64,000 bases of DNA from Streptococcus azizii. Lineage in GTDB: Bacteria > Bacillota > Bacilli > Lactobacillales > Streptococcaceae. The stretch lies in assembly GCF_001984715.1 (NCBI RefSeq), contig NZ_MSPR01000009.1, positions 36,118 to 100,117 of the forward strand, read 5' to 3'. Shown here piece after piece: positions 1-8,265 of the stretch (its first letter is position 1; each line of letters starts with the position of its first letter). The notes under the pieces are model-generated. The model was not told the DNA's origin and ran no database searches. It worked only from the letters and a program-made list of their open reading frames with translations. A program made the translations under genes and the position numbers.

Positions 1-2843
1 GAAAACCCTGCTGACATTGCAGCAGCTCCAGCTTGTGCCATCATCATTGAGGCTGACAGTGCCGTTAATCGACCTTGCAAAGCAGAGATACTAGCAGTTG
101 ACTCTGCCAAGCCTGCAAAAGAGGTCACGACTGCACTTGCAAAAGACATCATAGCAGAGGCAGCTGTGGTCATTGCACTTGGTAAAGTTCCAACGCTTGA
201 GCTCAGGGAACTAAAGGCAGCAGGTAAGGCTTGCATTGCCACACTTGCCACTTGTGCTGATGTTGCAATTAGTCTAAGTCCAGTTCCTGCTTGTTGCAAT
301 CCTGGTCCTGCTGATGCAATTCCCGAATTTGCAATAGCTGTCAAACCAGTAGCAACCGCCGCCAAGGTTCCGACTAAGTCCCCTAGTTTTAGATCAACTA
401 GCATTTTGATACCTTGAGCCATCAACTTAACACCTTGACCTGAGTTTTTGGCCGCATTTCCCATACTTTCGAAAATACCCGCAATTCCGTCAAGGATATT
501 ACGAACAGACGAACCAAATCCCTCGATAACACCCTTAGCACTATCAAGGATATTACTGATTTGCTCGCCGAGTGTCTTAAAAAGATTGGTGATTGAATCG
601 ATAATTGGGCTGATTTGACTAATCAGATTATCAAAGGCACTCACAATCCCTTCAAGAACTGGAGCAACAGCTTGAACCATCGCAGTCAATTCTGGAATGA
701 ATGGAGCTAGAGCTTGCACGATTTGGACAATAGCTTGGCTGACGACCGTGACAATCGTTTCAAACATTGAAGTAATATCCGGAATAAATGGTGCTAAGGC
801 TTCAACAATCGAAACAATAGCATTAGTAATCACCGTGACAATCGTTTCAAACATTGAAGTAATATTCGGAATAAATGGTGCTAAGGCTTCAACAATCGAA
901 ACAATAGCATTAGTAATCACTGTGACAACTTGGACAAATGTATCAGAAATAATTTGAACAATTGGAGTGATTGCTGTGATTATTTGGGTAACTCCTCCAG
1001 CAATAGCTGTCACTAAGCCAGAAACTGCTGTGATTATTGACGGTAACGCTGCAGCAATTATCGAAACAATGTTAGTCACAACCTCACCAAGTGCCGTCAC
1101 GAATGGAGCAGCTGCAGCAAATGCCTGACCTACTGCCACAATTAGAGGTGACAGCATTGACAAGGCTGTTGCAATAGTGAGCATAACTGGTTGAAGTGTG
1201 ATGAGCGTAGTTGCAAAGGCTTGGAGAACGCCTCCAACAAGATTAACTAAAATATCAGACAAGCCTTGTAAAAATGGAAGTACCATACCCTGAACAGCAC
1301 TCAAGGCTATCAAGGCGGCGGTGACCGCTGCAATACCTAAAGCAAATGAAGCCACACCAACAGGATTTAACATGGAGATTGAGGAAGCAATACCACGGAA
1401 AGCTGTTGCAATCCCTGAGCCAATCCCCTTGAAAACTGCTGAAATAGACTTCCCAAGACCAGAAAAGACTCCTTTGACCGCTGAACCTGTCGACTTAGCA
1501 AGTCCAGTCAGTTTAGCGAATGGATTTGGAAGAGCTGGGAACTTGAATAGTTTTGAGAACTCAAAACCTTTCAACTTCTTCAAAGCCAAGATAGCAACAC
1601 CGACACCGCCAATGAGCGGTCCGAATGCTCCAACATTTAATTTTTTCAGACTGTTCACAATACTATCAATAGCTGGTTGCGCCATGGTCTTCAGTTCATT
1701 AAATTTGTTCTTGACAGACTCAACAGCTGAATTGACCATGTTTCTGAATCTCTCAGAATGATTGTAAGCATAGATAAAGCCTGCCACAAGTGCCGCAATA
1801 GCAACAACTGCCAAACCAAAAGGATTGGACATGACTGCTCCAACTGTCTTGAAGACACTGCCAATACCGCTGACAGCTTTGATAATTCCACCAATTGCCA
1901 GCAATACCGGTCCAGATCCTACTGCAATAGCCAGAACCCACTTCTGCCACTCAGCCATCGGGAGATTATCCCAAATGTTCTTCAATACTCGCTTAATATT
2001 CTGGACAAATATCTCAACAGTCGATTTCAAGTTCTCCATCAAAGTCTTGACATCTGCGTCAGCAGCACCAAAACCTGCTACAAGGTTCTGCCCGGCAGCA
2101 ACCATCGCCTGGAATGACCCTGACACGGTTTCACTTGCTTCCTTGGCAGTTGTTCCAGTAATTCCCAGCCTGTCCTGTGTGATCCCTATGGCCTCAATCA
2201 AGGTATGGAATGGAATATCTTTGACATTCTCAGCTGTTGCTTCAAATGCCCCATTTAATACCCCAGACTCATTGACCAAACGTGCCATTTCTGACTGTGT
2301 ACCACCGTAACCAAGTTTCAAGTTGTCCAGCATGGTATAGTTGTCTTTGGCAAATCCTTGATAAGCGTTTTGAATATCGCCTATGGCAGTACCCATCTTG
2401 TTTGCGTTATCTGCCATTTGGACAATAGCCTTATCACCATAAGCAGCAGCCTTTGCAGTATCGCCACCCAATCCTTGCAAAAGAGTCGCCGAGAATGATG
2501 TTACCTGCTCCATGTATTTCACACCAGAAACACCCGCCCTTGTGTAGGCAGTTTCAGAGTTAGCAATCACTGAGGCTGCTGACTCTTTGAACAAAGTTTC
2601 AACACCACCGACAGCTTGTTCAAGGTCCGCATAGGACTTGATGATTGCAGTAACCCCTGCCGCTACTGGTGCAGTAATTCCAGCAGTTAAGGCACTACCT
2701 ACACCCATAAAGGCATCTCCGATAGAGTTGAGTGAAGTTGTTGCACTCTTGAAGTTCTCCACCGACTCCATGGCTTGACGCATGCCAGCTGTAAATTGCG
2801 ACGTACTAGCTTTCAGTATGACTTCTATCGTGTAACTTGACAT
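1..2843 (-). CDS. Phage tail tape measure protein (partial, C-terminus outside window)
   Basis: The frame is open from an ATG at 2843 to the left window edge, giving at least 947 residues. The ATG overlaps the stop of the preceding tail chaperone frame (TGATG), which implies translational coupling. The N-terminus begins MSSYTIEVILKASTSQF. It is followed by alternating Ala/Gly/Ile/Val-rich hydrophobic stretches and amphipathic helices, as expected for tape measure proteins that set tail length and are injected. Around 700-960 the protein carries near-identical 29-residue tandem repeats (core VEALAPFIP). Its position after major tail and G/GT genes supports the call. No stop codon lies in the window, so total length is unknown. 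Confidence 0.9.
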   Translation of the reverse strand, partial: MSSYTIEVILKASTSQFTAGMRQAMESVENFKSATTSLNSIGDAFMGVGSALTAGITAPVAAGVTAIIKSYADLEQAVGGVETLFKESAASVIANSETAYTRAGVSGVKYMEQVTSFSATLLQGLGGDTAKAAAYGDKAIVQMADNANKMGTAIGDIQNAYQGFAKDNYTMLDNLKLGYGGTQSEMARLVNESGVLNGAFEATAENVKDIPFHTLIEAIGITQDRLGITGTTAKEASETVSGSFQAMVAAGQNLVAGFGAADADVKTLMENLKSTVEIFVQNIKRVLKNIWDNLPMAEWQKWVLAIAVGSGPVLLAIGGIIKAVSGIGSVFKTVGAVMSNPFGLAVVAIAALVAGFIYAYNHSERFRNMVNSAVESVKNKFNELKTMAQPAIDSIVNSLKKLNVGAFGPLIGGVGVAILALKKLKGFEFSKLFKFPALPNPFAKLTGLAKSTGSAVKGVFSGLGKSISAVFKGIGSGIATAFRGIASSISMLNPVGVASFALGIAAVTAALIALSAVQGMVLPFLQGLSDILVNLVGGVLQAFATTLITLQPVMLTIATALSMLSPLIVAVGQAFAAAAPFVTALGEVVTNIVSIIAAALPSIITAVSGLVTAIAGGVTQIITAITPIVQIISDTFVQVVTVITNAIVSIVEALAPFIPNITSMFETIVTVITNAIVSIVEALAPFIPDITSMFETIVTVVSQAIVQIVQALAPFIPELTAMVQAVAPVLEGIVSAFDNLISQISPIIDSITNLFKTLGEQISNILDSAKGVIEGFGSSVRNILDGIAGIFESMGNAAKNSGQGVKLMAQGIKMLVDLKLGDLVGTLAAVATGLTAIANSGIASAGPGLQQAGTGLRLIATSAQVASVAMQALPAAFSSLSSSVGTLPSAMTTAASAMMSFASAVVTSFAGLAESTASISALQGRLTALSASMMMAQAGAAAMSAGF
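748..957 (-). repeat. 87-bp tandem repeat inside the tape measure gene
   Basis: The string gtgacaatcgtttcaaacattgaa occurs at 748 and 835, and the flanking gtgacaa recurs at 922, giving an exact 87 bp period. The unit encodes 29 residues containing ITNAIVSIVEALAPFIP. Two units are nearly identical at the DNA level and a diverged unit lies on each side. Because the period is a multiple of three, unit gain or loss would keep the frame. Confidence 0.85.
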
Positions 2844-3295
2844 CAGTATCCTCCTTTCTCGTTGTAGTTTTGCATACGTTTGGCAAGGGCAATTAGATTG
2901 CTATTGACCGGGGGAGCAAAGTTATCCCCAAGAACTGCATTCTTACGCTTCATTTCGTCATAGAAATCCTCGAACTCCTTATAGACATATTCCTTACCTT
3001 TTTTATCGGTTGCTTTGACAATGCGGTTCAAGTAGGCTTGCAGGTAGATTTCTCGCTCCCTTTCTAACCGCTTCATTATGTGTCCACGTTTCCTCAACCT
3101 GTACTCAACAAGTGTCATTCTTCCAGCCTGAGCATAATCTGAGATACCGAACAAACCAAAAATAGTAGCCAACATATCCTCATAGATTTCCTGAGAGTCA
3201 CTGGCTACCGTTGTTTTTACTTGGCTTGTTTCTCTATTGCTTCCAACATTTTTGTGACTTTTAGCTTGGTCATTGGTGCATTCTTTAAGGCAGAT
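2843..3295 (-). CDS. Tail assembly chaperone, T extension of a gpGT frameshift product
   Basis: This frame has no well-placed start of its own. It is open without a stop from the slippery heptamer at 3295-3301 in gene G down to 2843. A -1 shift after Leu94 of the G protein would add about 150 residues and give a fusion of roughly 244 aa. Translation of the overlap reads ICLKECTNDQAKSHKNV before joining the long downstream frame. Lambda-like and TP901-like siphophages make such gpG/gpGT chaperones at this position, between the major tail protein and tape measure. A separate start at 3175 (MLATIFG) is possible but lacks a convincing ribosome-binding site. Confidence 0.7.
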   Translation of the reverse strand: MCLKECTNDQAKSHKNVGSNRETSQVKTTVASDSQEIYEDMLATIFGLFGISDYAQAGRMTLVEYRLRKRGHIMKRLEREREIYLQAYLNRIVKATDKKGKEYVYKEFEDFYDEMKRKNAVLGDNFAPPVNSNLIALAKRMQNYNEKGGY

Positions 3296-3576
3296 AAAAA
3301 ATCATCAAAAACCTTCTCAAGATTGTCCCCCTGCTCCTCAATCCATGTTTCAATGTCTGCAACGCTTGGGATTGATTTCAGTGTATGAGTTGCTGATAAG
3401 ATAATATCTACGATGACAACTGGGTTGAAGTCCTGTAAGTAGATAACAGATGACTGAATACCCATTCCGAACTTGACTCCATTTCCAGAAACTTCATAGC
3501 GTTTGTCCATTTCACGAATAAAGTCAATTCCAAAATACAAGTCATATTTTTTGCCGTTAATTTCAATCTGTTTCAT
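3217..3576 (-). CDS. Tail assembly chaperone gpG-like
   Basis: A 119-residue protein beginning MKQIEINGKKYDLYFGIDF. Size, acidic helical composition and position directly after the major tail protein fit the G-type tail chaperone that coats the tape measure during assembly. Codons 92-94 (GAT TTT TTA) contain the heptamer T_TTT_TTA in the correct phase for -1 frameshifting. The start follows an AAAAAAGGAG ribosome-binding site. Family assignment rests on synteny plus the frameshift signal. Confidence 0.75.
   Translation of the reverse strand: MKQIEINGKKYDLYFGIDFIREMDKRYEVSGNGVKFGMGIQSSVIYLQDFNPVVIVDIILSATHTLKSIPSVADIETWIEEQGDNLEKVFDDFLSALKNAPMTKLKVTKMLEAIEKQAK
3295..3301 (-). promoter_or_regulatory. 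Programmed -1 ribosomal frameshift heptamer (U UUU UUA)
   Basis: On the minus strand the codons read GAT TTT TTA, so T_TTT_TTA sits in the X_XXY_YYZ phase of gene G. After slippage the -1 frame is open all the way to the tape measure start, which is the arrangement required for a gpGT fusion. Confidence 0.75.
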
Positions 3577-3601
3577 CTATTTGTTACTCCTTTTTTGTAA
3601 T

Positions 3602-3628
3602 AAAAATAGGGGAACCTATCCCCTATTA
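3602..3628 (-). terminator. Hairpin after the major tail gene
   Basis: AATAGGGG and CCCCTATT pair around a 7-nt loop overlapping the major tail stop codon. On the minus strand the stem is followed by TTTTTATT. It is likely a partial terminator that sets a high ratio of tail tube protein to downstream genes. Confidence 0.7.
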
Positions 3629-4108
3629 GCCTGTGATTGCAGTAGTATCCGCAAATGCATATCGGATAGCTGCTTCTTGTTCGGCTGTCAAAGTAGCATA
3701 GCCCTCAACTGGCTTACCATCAATTGTCATCTCAGTAGAGATTGTTTCCAAATCTTCCACGTTAGACGGTACTTCCCAGCTTGAAAGCGATCCTTGGGCA
3801 TACAATGCCGGGTATTTAGCACCTTGTTTTGTACCTGCAAGGTCAATTTCCCAAACTTCCAGCTTGAAACCTTGTTCAACGGATTGCTTGAGCATTTTGT
3901 TCAACTCGTCACGGTTAGCTACTGCTTCAATTGACAAGGTTACTTCAAGACCGCCGTCAGATGTAACCGCACCGTCTTTGGTCTTCTTAACATCATTGGA
4001 ACGCTCGTAATTCCAAGAATGTTCTGTCTGTAGAGCCAGCTTTGCAGCCGCCTTTTTGTCCCCTAATTTGCGGAACATCAAAATTTTATCTTTACCATAA
4101 TTTGCCAT
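3626..4108 (-). CDS. Major tail (tube) protein
   Basis: A 160-residue protein starting MANYGKDKILMFRKL, with a strong AGGAGGAAATAGCAAA ribosome-binding site. Content resembles TP901-1-type major tail proteins: soluble, strand-rich, with an E-V-T-L-S-I-E strand near residue 60 and a C-terminal TAEQEAAIRYAFADT segment. It lies between the DUF3168 tail-completion gene and the G chaperone, which is the canonical position. A hairpin terminator follows directly. Confidence 0.85.
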   Translation of the reverse strand: MANYGKDKILMFRKLGDKKAAAKLALQTEHSWNYERSNDVKKTKDGAVTSDGGLEVTLSIEAVANRDELNKMLKQSVEQGFKLEVWEIDLAGTKQGAKYPALYAQGSLSSWEVPSNVEDLETISTEMTIDGKPVEGYATLTAEQEAAIRYAFADTTAITG

Positions 4109-4122
4109 TTTGCTATTTCCTC

Positions 4123-4512
4123 CTAATGAAATTTGAATTTTAAGTCAAGAATGCCATGGTAGAGCAGTTCTTGAGTAGAGTTATCTTTGATGATTTCGGT
4201 TGGGCTGGTTAAATCCATTGACCACCTTGTGCTGTCAATCTGCCTAATTGTGGAAAACTCCCTCATGAGCTCGCCAATCCAGTCAGAAACCAGCTTCCTA
4301 TCATCTGCCTTGCCCCAGACATCAACTTGAGCTGATACCGTACCCACTAAGTAGGATTTAGTCGGTTGAGGAACAATCTGAGTATAAGCAACCACCATGA
4401 AAGGATAGGGCGTGCCGTCTGGTGGCAAAAATGGATAGGCAGTAAGCCCCAGTTCGTTTGACCGCTTAATCAATTCATCATGAAGCTGTTGATCAGGTTG
4501 TTTACTTAACAA
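4123..4512 (-). CDS. Tail completion/terminator protein, DUF3168-like
   Basis: A 129-residue protein containing LTAYPFLPPDGTPYPF, a pattern typical of DUF3168 proteins (gp17-like of SPP1). These cap the tail tube and join it to the head. It overlaps the preceding HK97 gp10-like gene by 11 nt and precedes the major tail gene, as expected. Confidence 0.75.
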   Translation of the reverse strand: MLSKQPDQQLHDELIKRSNELGLTAYPFLPPDGTPYPFMVVAYTQIVPQPTKSYLVGTVSAQVDVWGKADDRKLVSDWIGELMREFSTIRQIDSTRWSMDLTSPTEIIKDNSTQELLYHGILDLKFKFH

Positions 4513-4855
4513 TGCTGGCCCTCCTTAATTCCGCTATGAATTGTGGTTCAATTTCATCAAGAGCTGGCTTCATGAATGGCTGTGCTTCCATTTTCCGAGT
4601 ACCTTTTTCGAGGTAGCCCGAGTACTCGGTTCCAGCTTCTACCTTGGCAGTAAAACCGCCGTCAGTAATTTCAAGGTTAATGTCTCCCTTGGTTGCTCCA
4701 GTAGAATATCCTTTAGTAAATATTGCTTTTCTCTTAGCTGTTTTCTGCAGTTTTCCGCCAAAATTCTTAACAATAGCCTTGTGTGCTTTATTGTTTGCGG
4801 CGGTCTGTAAAGCTCTAATCAATGGTTCATCGCCTCGGATCTCCAACTTAGCCAT
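4502..4855 (-). CDS. HK97 gp10-like head-tail component
   Basis: A 117-residue basic protein with the gp10-like pattern of an N-terminal helix rich in Lys (KLQKTAKRKA), then VEAGTEYSGYLEKGTRKM and QPFMKPALDE. That combination is characteristic of HK97-gp10/neck family proteins. It overlaps the upstream adaptor gene by 8 nt, so it is part of the tightly coupled connector block. Confidence 0.8.
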   Translation of the reverse strand: MAKLEIRGDEPLIRALQTAANNKAHKAIVKNFGGKLQKTAKRKAIFTKGYSTGATKGDINLEITDGGFTAKVEAGTEYSGYLEKGTRKMEAQPFMKPALDEIEPQFIAELRRASIVK

Positions 4856-5156
4856 TTAGCGCCTCACTTACATAAAAAATCGTCCTACCGTTCCTGTGAA
4901 TCGGTGTTTTGACAATAGTAAAAGGCCGACCTTCTAATTCGAGCGAGTCGACCTTTTCCCTATACTCTCTGACATGCACAACCAAGCTAGACTGATTCAA
5001 TTTGCTTCCAAACGCATTCAACAATTCAACTCGCACAGGCGATATAAAACAGGGGATTTCAGCAACAATCTTTTTCTCCGAAACCATTCGTCCCAAGTCG
5101 CTATCGTAGTGCTTTTTTTCGTCTCTACAGAGCCGTACACGCTGATTGTACCTCAT
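4848..5156 (-). CDS. Head-tail adaptor (SPP1 gp16-like stopper)
   Basis: A 102-residue protein starting MRYNQRVRLCRDEKKHYD. Small size, strand-rich sequence and position between gp15-like and gp10-like genes suggest the head completion stopper. It overlaps the upstream gene by 4 nt. The assignment is mainly by synteny. Confidence 0.65.
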   Translation of the reverse strand: MRYNQRVRLCRDEKKHYDSDLGRMVSEKKIVAEIPCFISPVRVELLNAFGSKLNQSSLVVHVREYREKVDSLELEGRPFTIVKTPIHRNGRTIFYVSEALNG

Positions 5157-5506
5157 AGGATATAAATACCCCCTTTGCGCTCTTTAGTCTCTAAAAGGCT
5201 TAATTTGGAGCGTATCAAGTCGTCGTATGGTTCAAACTCTGACGCAGTGTCATCGTAAGTGACCGAATGCCCCTCAATCGATTCCGCCTTCGTTCCTTCT
5301 GACCCCCGGCGATTGAAACGTTTAATGGTGCAATCTTCGATAACGAACGAGAAAATATCCTCAATCGATTCAACTGAGTAAGCCAATTTAAAGTGATCTG
5401 TAGCCTTGCGAATCAGTAACAAAAGTAATTCATCTTGCAAGTTATCATTGATATCCAAGTCTATTTTTACGCTTTCAAGTACAGCATACTCGTCCAGTTT
5501 AGACAT
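5153..5506 (-). CDS. Head-tail connector (gp15/gp6-like)
   Basis: A 117-residue acidic helical protein starting MSKLDEYAVLESVKIDLDI. The N-terminal D-L-D-I-N-D segment followed by helices (ELLLLLIRKATDHFKLAY) matches the fold pattern of phage connector proteins that bind below the portal. It is first in the connector cassette after the capsid genes. Confidence 0.7.
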   Translation of the reverse strand: MSKLDEYAVLESVKIDLDINDNLQDELLLLLIRKATDHFKLAYSVESIEDIFSFVIEDCTIKRFNRRGSEGTKAESIEGHSVTYDDTASEFEPYDDLIRSKLSLLETKERKGGIYIL

Positions 5507-5516
5507 ACGATACCCC

Positions 5517-5753
5517 CTATTTCAACAATTCCAGTAATTCCAGCTTCTTAGCTTTAGGATTATACTCAATGCCGAGTTCGTCCAATTTCGCCTTAAGTTC
5601 ATCCAATTTCAAATTGCTAAAATCGTCTGATTTTTTATCGGACAAAAAACCAAGGGCAGTCAGTTCTTCTGTCCTGCCCCCATTATAGATTTGTCCAATG
5701 TAGTAGACCTCTTTAGTCTCTTTGTCTCGGAAAGTCTTGATTACATTTCCCAT
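5517..5753 (-). CDS. Small capsid-linked protein with C-terminal HeH/SAP-like helices
   Basis: A 78-residue protein starting MGNVIKTFRDKETKEVY. The ATG at 5753 has a CTAGGAGG site upstream, so longer versions are less likely. The last 35 residues (LDELKAKLDELGIEYNPKAK, then KLELLELL) form a helix-extended-helix motif often found as a separate domain in phage head proteins. Function is not established. Confidence 0.75.
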   Translation of the reverse strand: MGNVIKTFRDKETKEVYYIGQIYNGGRTEELTALGFLSDKKSDDFSNLKLDELKAKLDELGIEYNPKAKKLELLELLK

Positions 5754-5763
5754 AGTCCGCCTC

Positions 5764-6813
5764 CTAGGCTTCTGGCACAGTTGAAAGCATGTATACTTCG
5801 TCCAAGCGTTCAAATGATGGCAAGGCAATCATAGAAACCTTAGTCTCAACATTAACTGGATCAGCATGCTTAATTGTTGTTACTGCAATACCAGTATCGA
5901 CAATAGCAACTTTTGCAGAATCTGAGTTACCCCCAAGCAAGTCTGATTCTTCTGGAGTTGTACCAAACACAGTCTTGCCGAGTGCGCCGTTTGGAGCAAG
6001 TGTTACATGTCCATCTGGATAGAATTTCTTAGTCACGCCGTCATCATCTTTGTACGTCCCGTTTTCGACTGCAACTGCAAGACCGTACTCTGATTCAAGA
6101 TAATCCTTCAATTCACGGTTTGTCACACCAGCACGGTCTGGGGCAGTTGGCTTGATTGCCAAAAGGGTTGATTTAGCAACCTTAATTTCTGCGAATGTCT
6201 TGGAATTAAGAATCATCACCTCGGCCTTGCCACCAGTTGCAGCTAGCGCATCTACAGCTTTGGAGATGTCCGCAAGAGGTGTCGCAGTTGCAGAATCTGA
6301 CCAAGCAGTCGATACAACTCCTTTATTGGTATCAGCCACACCATAATCAATGTCACGAGCTACGCCGTTGGAAATGATACCGATTTTACCAGTTGCCAAC
6401 ACTTGGAAGCGCATTGCCTGCAAGCGAGCATGAGCGCCACTCAACAAACGAGCTTCATCATCAAAGATACCTTCGATAATTGTATCAATCAATGCCTGAT
6501 TGCCAGTCTGCCCAATCAGATTGAGTTGCTGACGATCTGACTCTTTTACAACAATCCCTTCTTTGAAGTAAGGCATTTCTTCTTCGTTAAGAGTTACGTT
6601 CATACGCTCACGGAGTGTTGCTTCAGTATCAAATGCAGATGCACGAAGAACAACCGGAAGTCCAGCTGAGCCTTTAATAAAAGCAAGTTTCAAGCCAAGC
6701 TGTTTCTTAGCTGGAAAGGCACGCTCTCCCAGAGTTGCCTCTACATTGGCTTTAGAGGTATTCCAATAACCTGCCAAATTAGGGGCAGTTACAACGTCAT
6801 AAATTAAAGCCAT
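5764..6813 (-). CDS. Major capsid protein
   Basis: A 349-residue protein starting MALIYDVVTAPNLAGYWN. Length, the position after scaffold and decoration genes, and the phrase SGAHARLQAMRFQVLATGKI in an extended helix-rich core fit a streptococcal-phage HK97-fold capsid. The C-terminal part (ADPVNVETKVSMIALPSFER) resembles the A-domain end of such capsids. No protease gene is seen nearby, so maturation may not require a separate protease. Confidence 0.85.
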   Translation of the reverse strand: MALIYDVVTAPNLAGYWNTSKANVEATLGERAFPAKKQLGLKLAFIKGSAGLPVVLRASAFDTEATLRERMNVTLNEEEMPYFKEGIVVKESDRQQLNLIGQTGNQALIDTIIEGIFDDEARLLSGAHARLQAMRFQVLATGKIGIISNGVARDIDYGVADTNKGVVSTAWSDSATATPLADISKAVDALAATGGKAEVMILNSKTFAEIKVAKSTLLAIKPTAPDRAGVTNRELKDYLESEYGLAVAVENGTYKDDDGVTKKFYPDGHVTLAPNGALGKTVFGTTPEESDLLGGNSDSAKVAIVDTGIAVTTIKHADPVNVETKVSMIALPSFERLDEVYMLSTVPEA

Positions 6814-6816
6814 CTA

Positions 6817-7182
6817 TTAAGCTCCTTTCACAAATTGGATATGAGGGAGTTTCCCTTTGATTGCGTCTGATACAGTTCCGCCGTTTACTTTATCAGCACG
6901 CAATGTGCCACGGTAAACCAAGGAAGCTACTGCATCACCATCTGTTACATCTGCATCATAGAGAAGGACTCCATCTGGTGCAGTTGCATTCGCTTTCGCC
7001 TTCTTGCTACGGTCATCAAATACAGATGCACCATCACCAGCCAAGAGAGTACCGGCTTTTAGGATTTTTCGACCGTTTTCAGTCACTGCGCCCGTAGTTT
7101 CTTTGTCAATCGTCACGGAAATCGCCTCATAGGTCATGTTGTGCAAGATTTCAGCGACCCCAAAAAGTGTTTTTTCTGCCAT
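6817..7182 (-). CDS. Head decoration/stabilisation-like protein
   Basis: A 121-residue protein starting MAEKTLFGVAEILHNM. It is strand-rich with TLLAGDGASVFDD and LLYDADVTDGDAVAS motifs, which resemble small capsid decoration proteins placed between scaffold and capsid genes. It sits 3 nt upstream of the capsid gene. Assignment is by position and composition. Confidence 0.65.
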   Translation of the reverse strand: MAEKTLFGVAEILHNMTYEAISVTIDKETTGAVTENGRKILKAGTLLAGDGASVFDDRSKKAKANATAPDGVLLYDADVTDGDAVASLVYRGTLRADKVNGGTVSDAIKGKLPHIQFVKGA

Positions 7183-7192
7183 ATTGGCCTCC

Positions 7193-7765
7193 TTATACTA
7201 ATTTTTCGCTAGTGTTCTTGTTTTTAGCAAGCCTAGCTCCATAATTGGTTTGTTTTGACACCTCAGAACCTACTCCTGGAGTGTCTTGTCGAATGGTCTT
7301 CTTGACTTCCTCAGATACTGCTACGTTAAACGCTGAAATAAAGCCCGTCACAGCTTGTTTTGTCTCCTCGGCATCTAGTGTAACCAATCGACCTAAAAGC
7401 TCATCAGAAAGCGTGATATTCGAGTCCAAAAGCATGCCACGAGCGATATTCTTCATCTCATTAAGAGTCTTTTCATCCTTCAACGATTGCAACTCAGCGA
7501 GAAGTTTATCGTGTTCATAGTCGGCTTTTTCCTTCTCATTCATCTTCGCTAACTTATCAGCTTCATCTTGTTCTGCCTTGAATTTCTTCTCAGCGTCTTT
7601 GTGAGCTTTAGCAACTGCACGACTCACATTCTGTTTAATCATTTCAGTCACTTCCGCTTGTGTATATGTCTTTTCTGCTGTAGCTTCCGTTTTCACCTCT
7701 TCTTGAGTGTCGACTTCCTCTTGAGATACTTCTTCGACTACACCGTTTTCGACTAAATCTGCCAT
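7193..7765 (-). CDS. Capsid scaffolding protein (DUF4355-like)
   Basis: A 190-residue highly charged helical protein starting MADLVENGVVEEVSQEEVD. An acidic N-terminus, a central Lys/Glu coiled coil (about 60-110) and a small C-terminal domain are the usual scaffold architecture that templates procapsid assembly. The ATG at 7765 is chosen because CAAGGAGGTGCCTGT precedes it. An extended reading upstream lacks such a site. Confidence 0.8.
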   Translation of the reverse strand: MADLVENGVVEEVSQEEVDTQEEVKTEATAEKTYTQAEVTEMIKQNVSRAVAKAHKDAEKKFKAEQDEADKLAKMNEKEKADYEHDKLLAELQSLKDEKTLNEMKNIARGMLLDSNITLSDELLGRLVTLDAEETKQAVTGFISAFNVAVSEEVKKTIRQDTPGVGSEVSKQTNYGARLAKNKNTSEKLV

Positions 7766-7842
7766 ACAGGCACCTCCTTGTTTTGAGTCCTGTCGGACTG
7801 TAAAATCTTGCACAGTTTAAGGCCTTAAGCATGTTTTGGGCA

Positions 7843-7873
7843 AATAAAAACCGTATGGATTTTCACACGGTAT
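7843..7873 (-). terminator. Intrinsic terminator upstream of scaffold
   Basis: On the minus strand ACCGTGTG pairs with CATACGGT around AAAATC and is followed by TTTTTATTTG. It would end transcripts from the 81-aa gene and separate early-late expression blocks. Confidence 0.65.
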
Positions 7874-7914
7874 AAAGTAGTCTTTCCTACCAGTCAAGAT
7901 GAGTGACCACCTCC

Positions 7915-8160
7915 TTACTTGCGACTAAACCAAGAATTTTTAGAAACCTTATCAGCCACTTTTTTCTCAAGGTAATTAAATCTTGAGTTAGTAGCCTGCG
8001 CATTGCGTTCTATAACGGAACGTAGTTCAGTGATTTCCTTCGCTTGTTCAGAAATCTTGTCATTTTGTTCTGCCACTGCGGACATAAGCAAAAGCTCACG
8101 AGCCAGACATTCTGCGAGTTTGATTTCAAGCCAGCGTTTCTTTTTGATACGTTTGTTCAT
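7915..8160 (-). CDS. Small basic/coiled-coil phage protein, function unknown
   Basis: An 81-residue protein starting MNKRIKKKRWLEIKLAE, with AAAGGAGAAGATT before the ATG. The N-terminus is strongly basic. Residues 25-70 form a coiled coil (EQNDKISEQAKEITELRSVI). It follows the MuF/toxin gene directly, so an immunity role was considered, but its composition looks like a generic structural accessory. Not recognised as a named family. Confidence 0.6.
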   Translation of the reverse strand: MNKRIKKKRWLEIKLAECLARELLLMSAVAEQNDKISEQAKEITELRSVIERNAQATNSRFNYLEKKVADKVSKNSWFSRK

Positions 8161-8176
8161 AATCTTCTCCTTTTTC

Positions 8177-8265
8177 TTGCAAAATTAGCTGTTTTGATGT
8201 ATAATTTAATCAAAACTGAGGAGGTCGAGCACCCATTGGAGCGCGGTTTCCTCAGTTTTTTTGTA
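8177..8265 (+). ncRNA. Putative short rightward RNA with intrinsic terminator
   Basis: A full promoter (TTGCAA at 8177, 17-nt spacer, TATAAT at 8200) points against the surrounding genes. It is followed within 60 nt by a stem AAACTGAGGA/TCCTCAGTTT and a run of seven T. The predicted transcript is about 55 nt with no usable reading frame. The same hairpin could also terminate the leftward MuF transcript, so the RNA itself is inferred. Confidence 0.45.

Noticed and set aside
748..957. CRISPR-like array
   Set aside because: The repeats are contiguous 87-bp coding duplications without spacers. No CRISPR array or cas gene was seen anywhere in the window.
166..2310. Several plus-strand frames opposite the tape measure gene
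   Set aside because: Low-complexity shadows of the Ala/Ile-rich minus-strand gene. No ribosome-binding sites and no recognisable domains.
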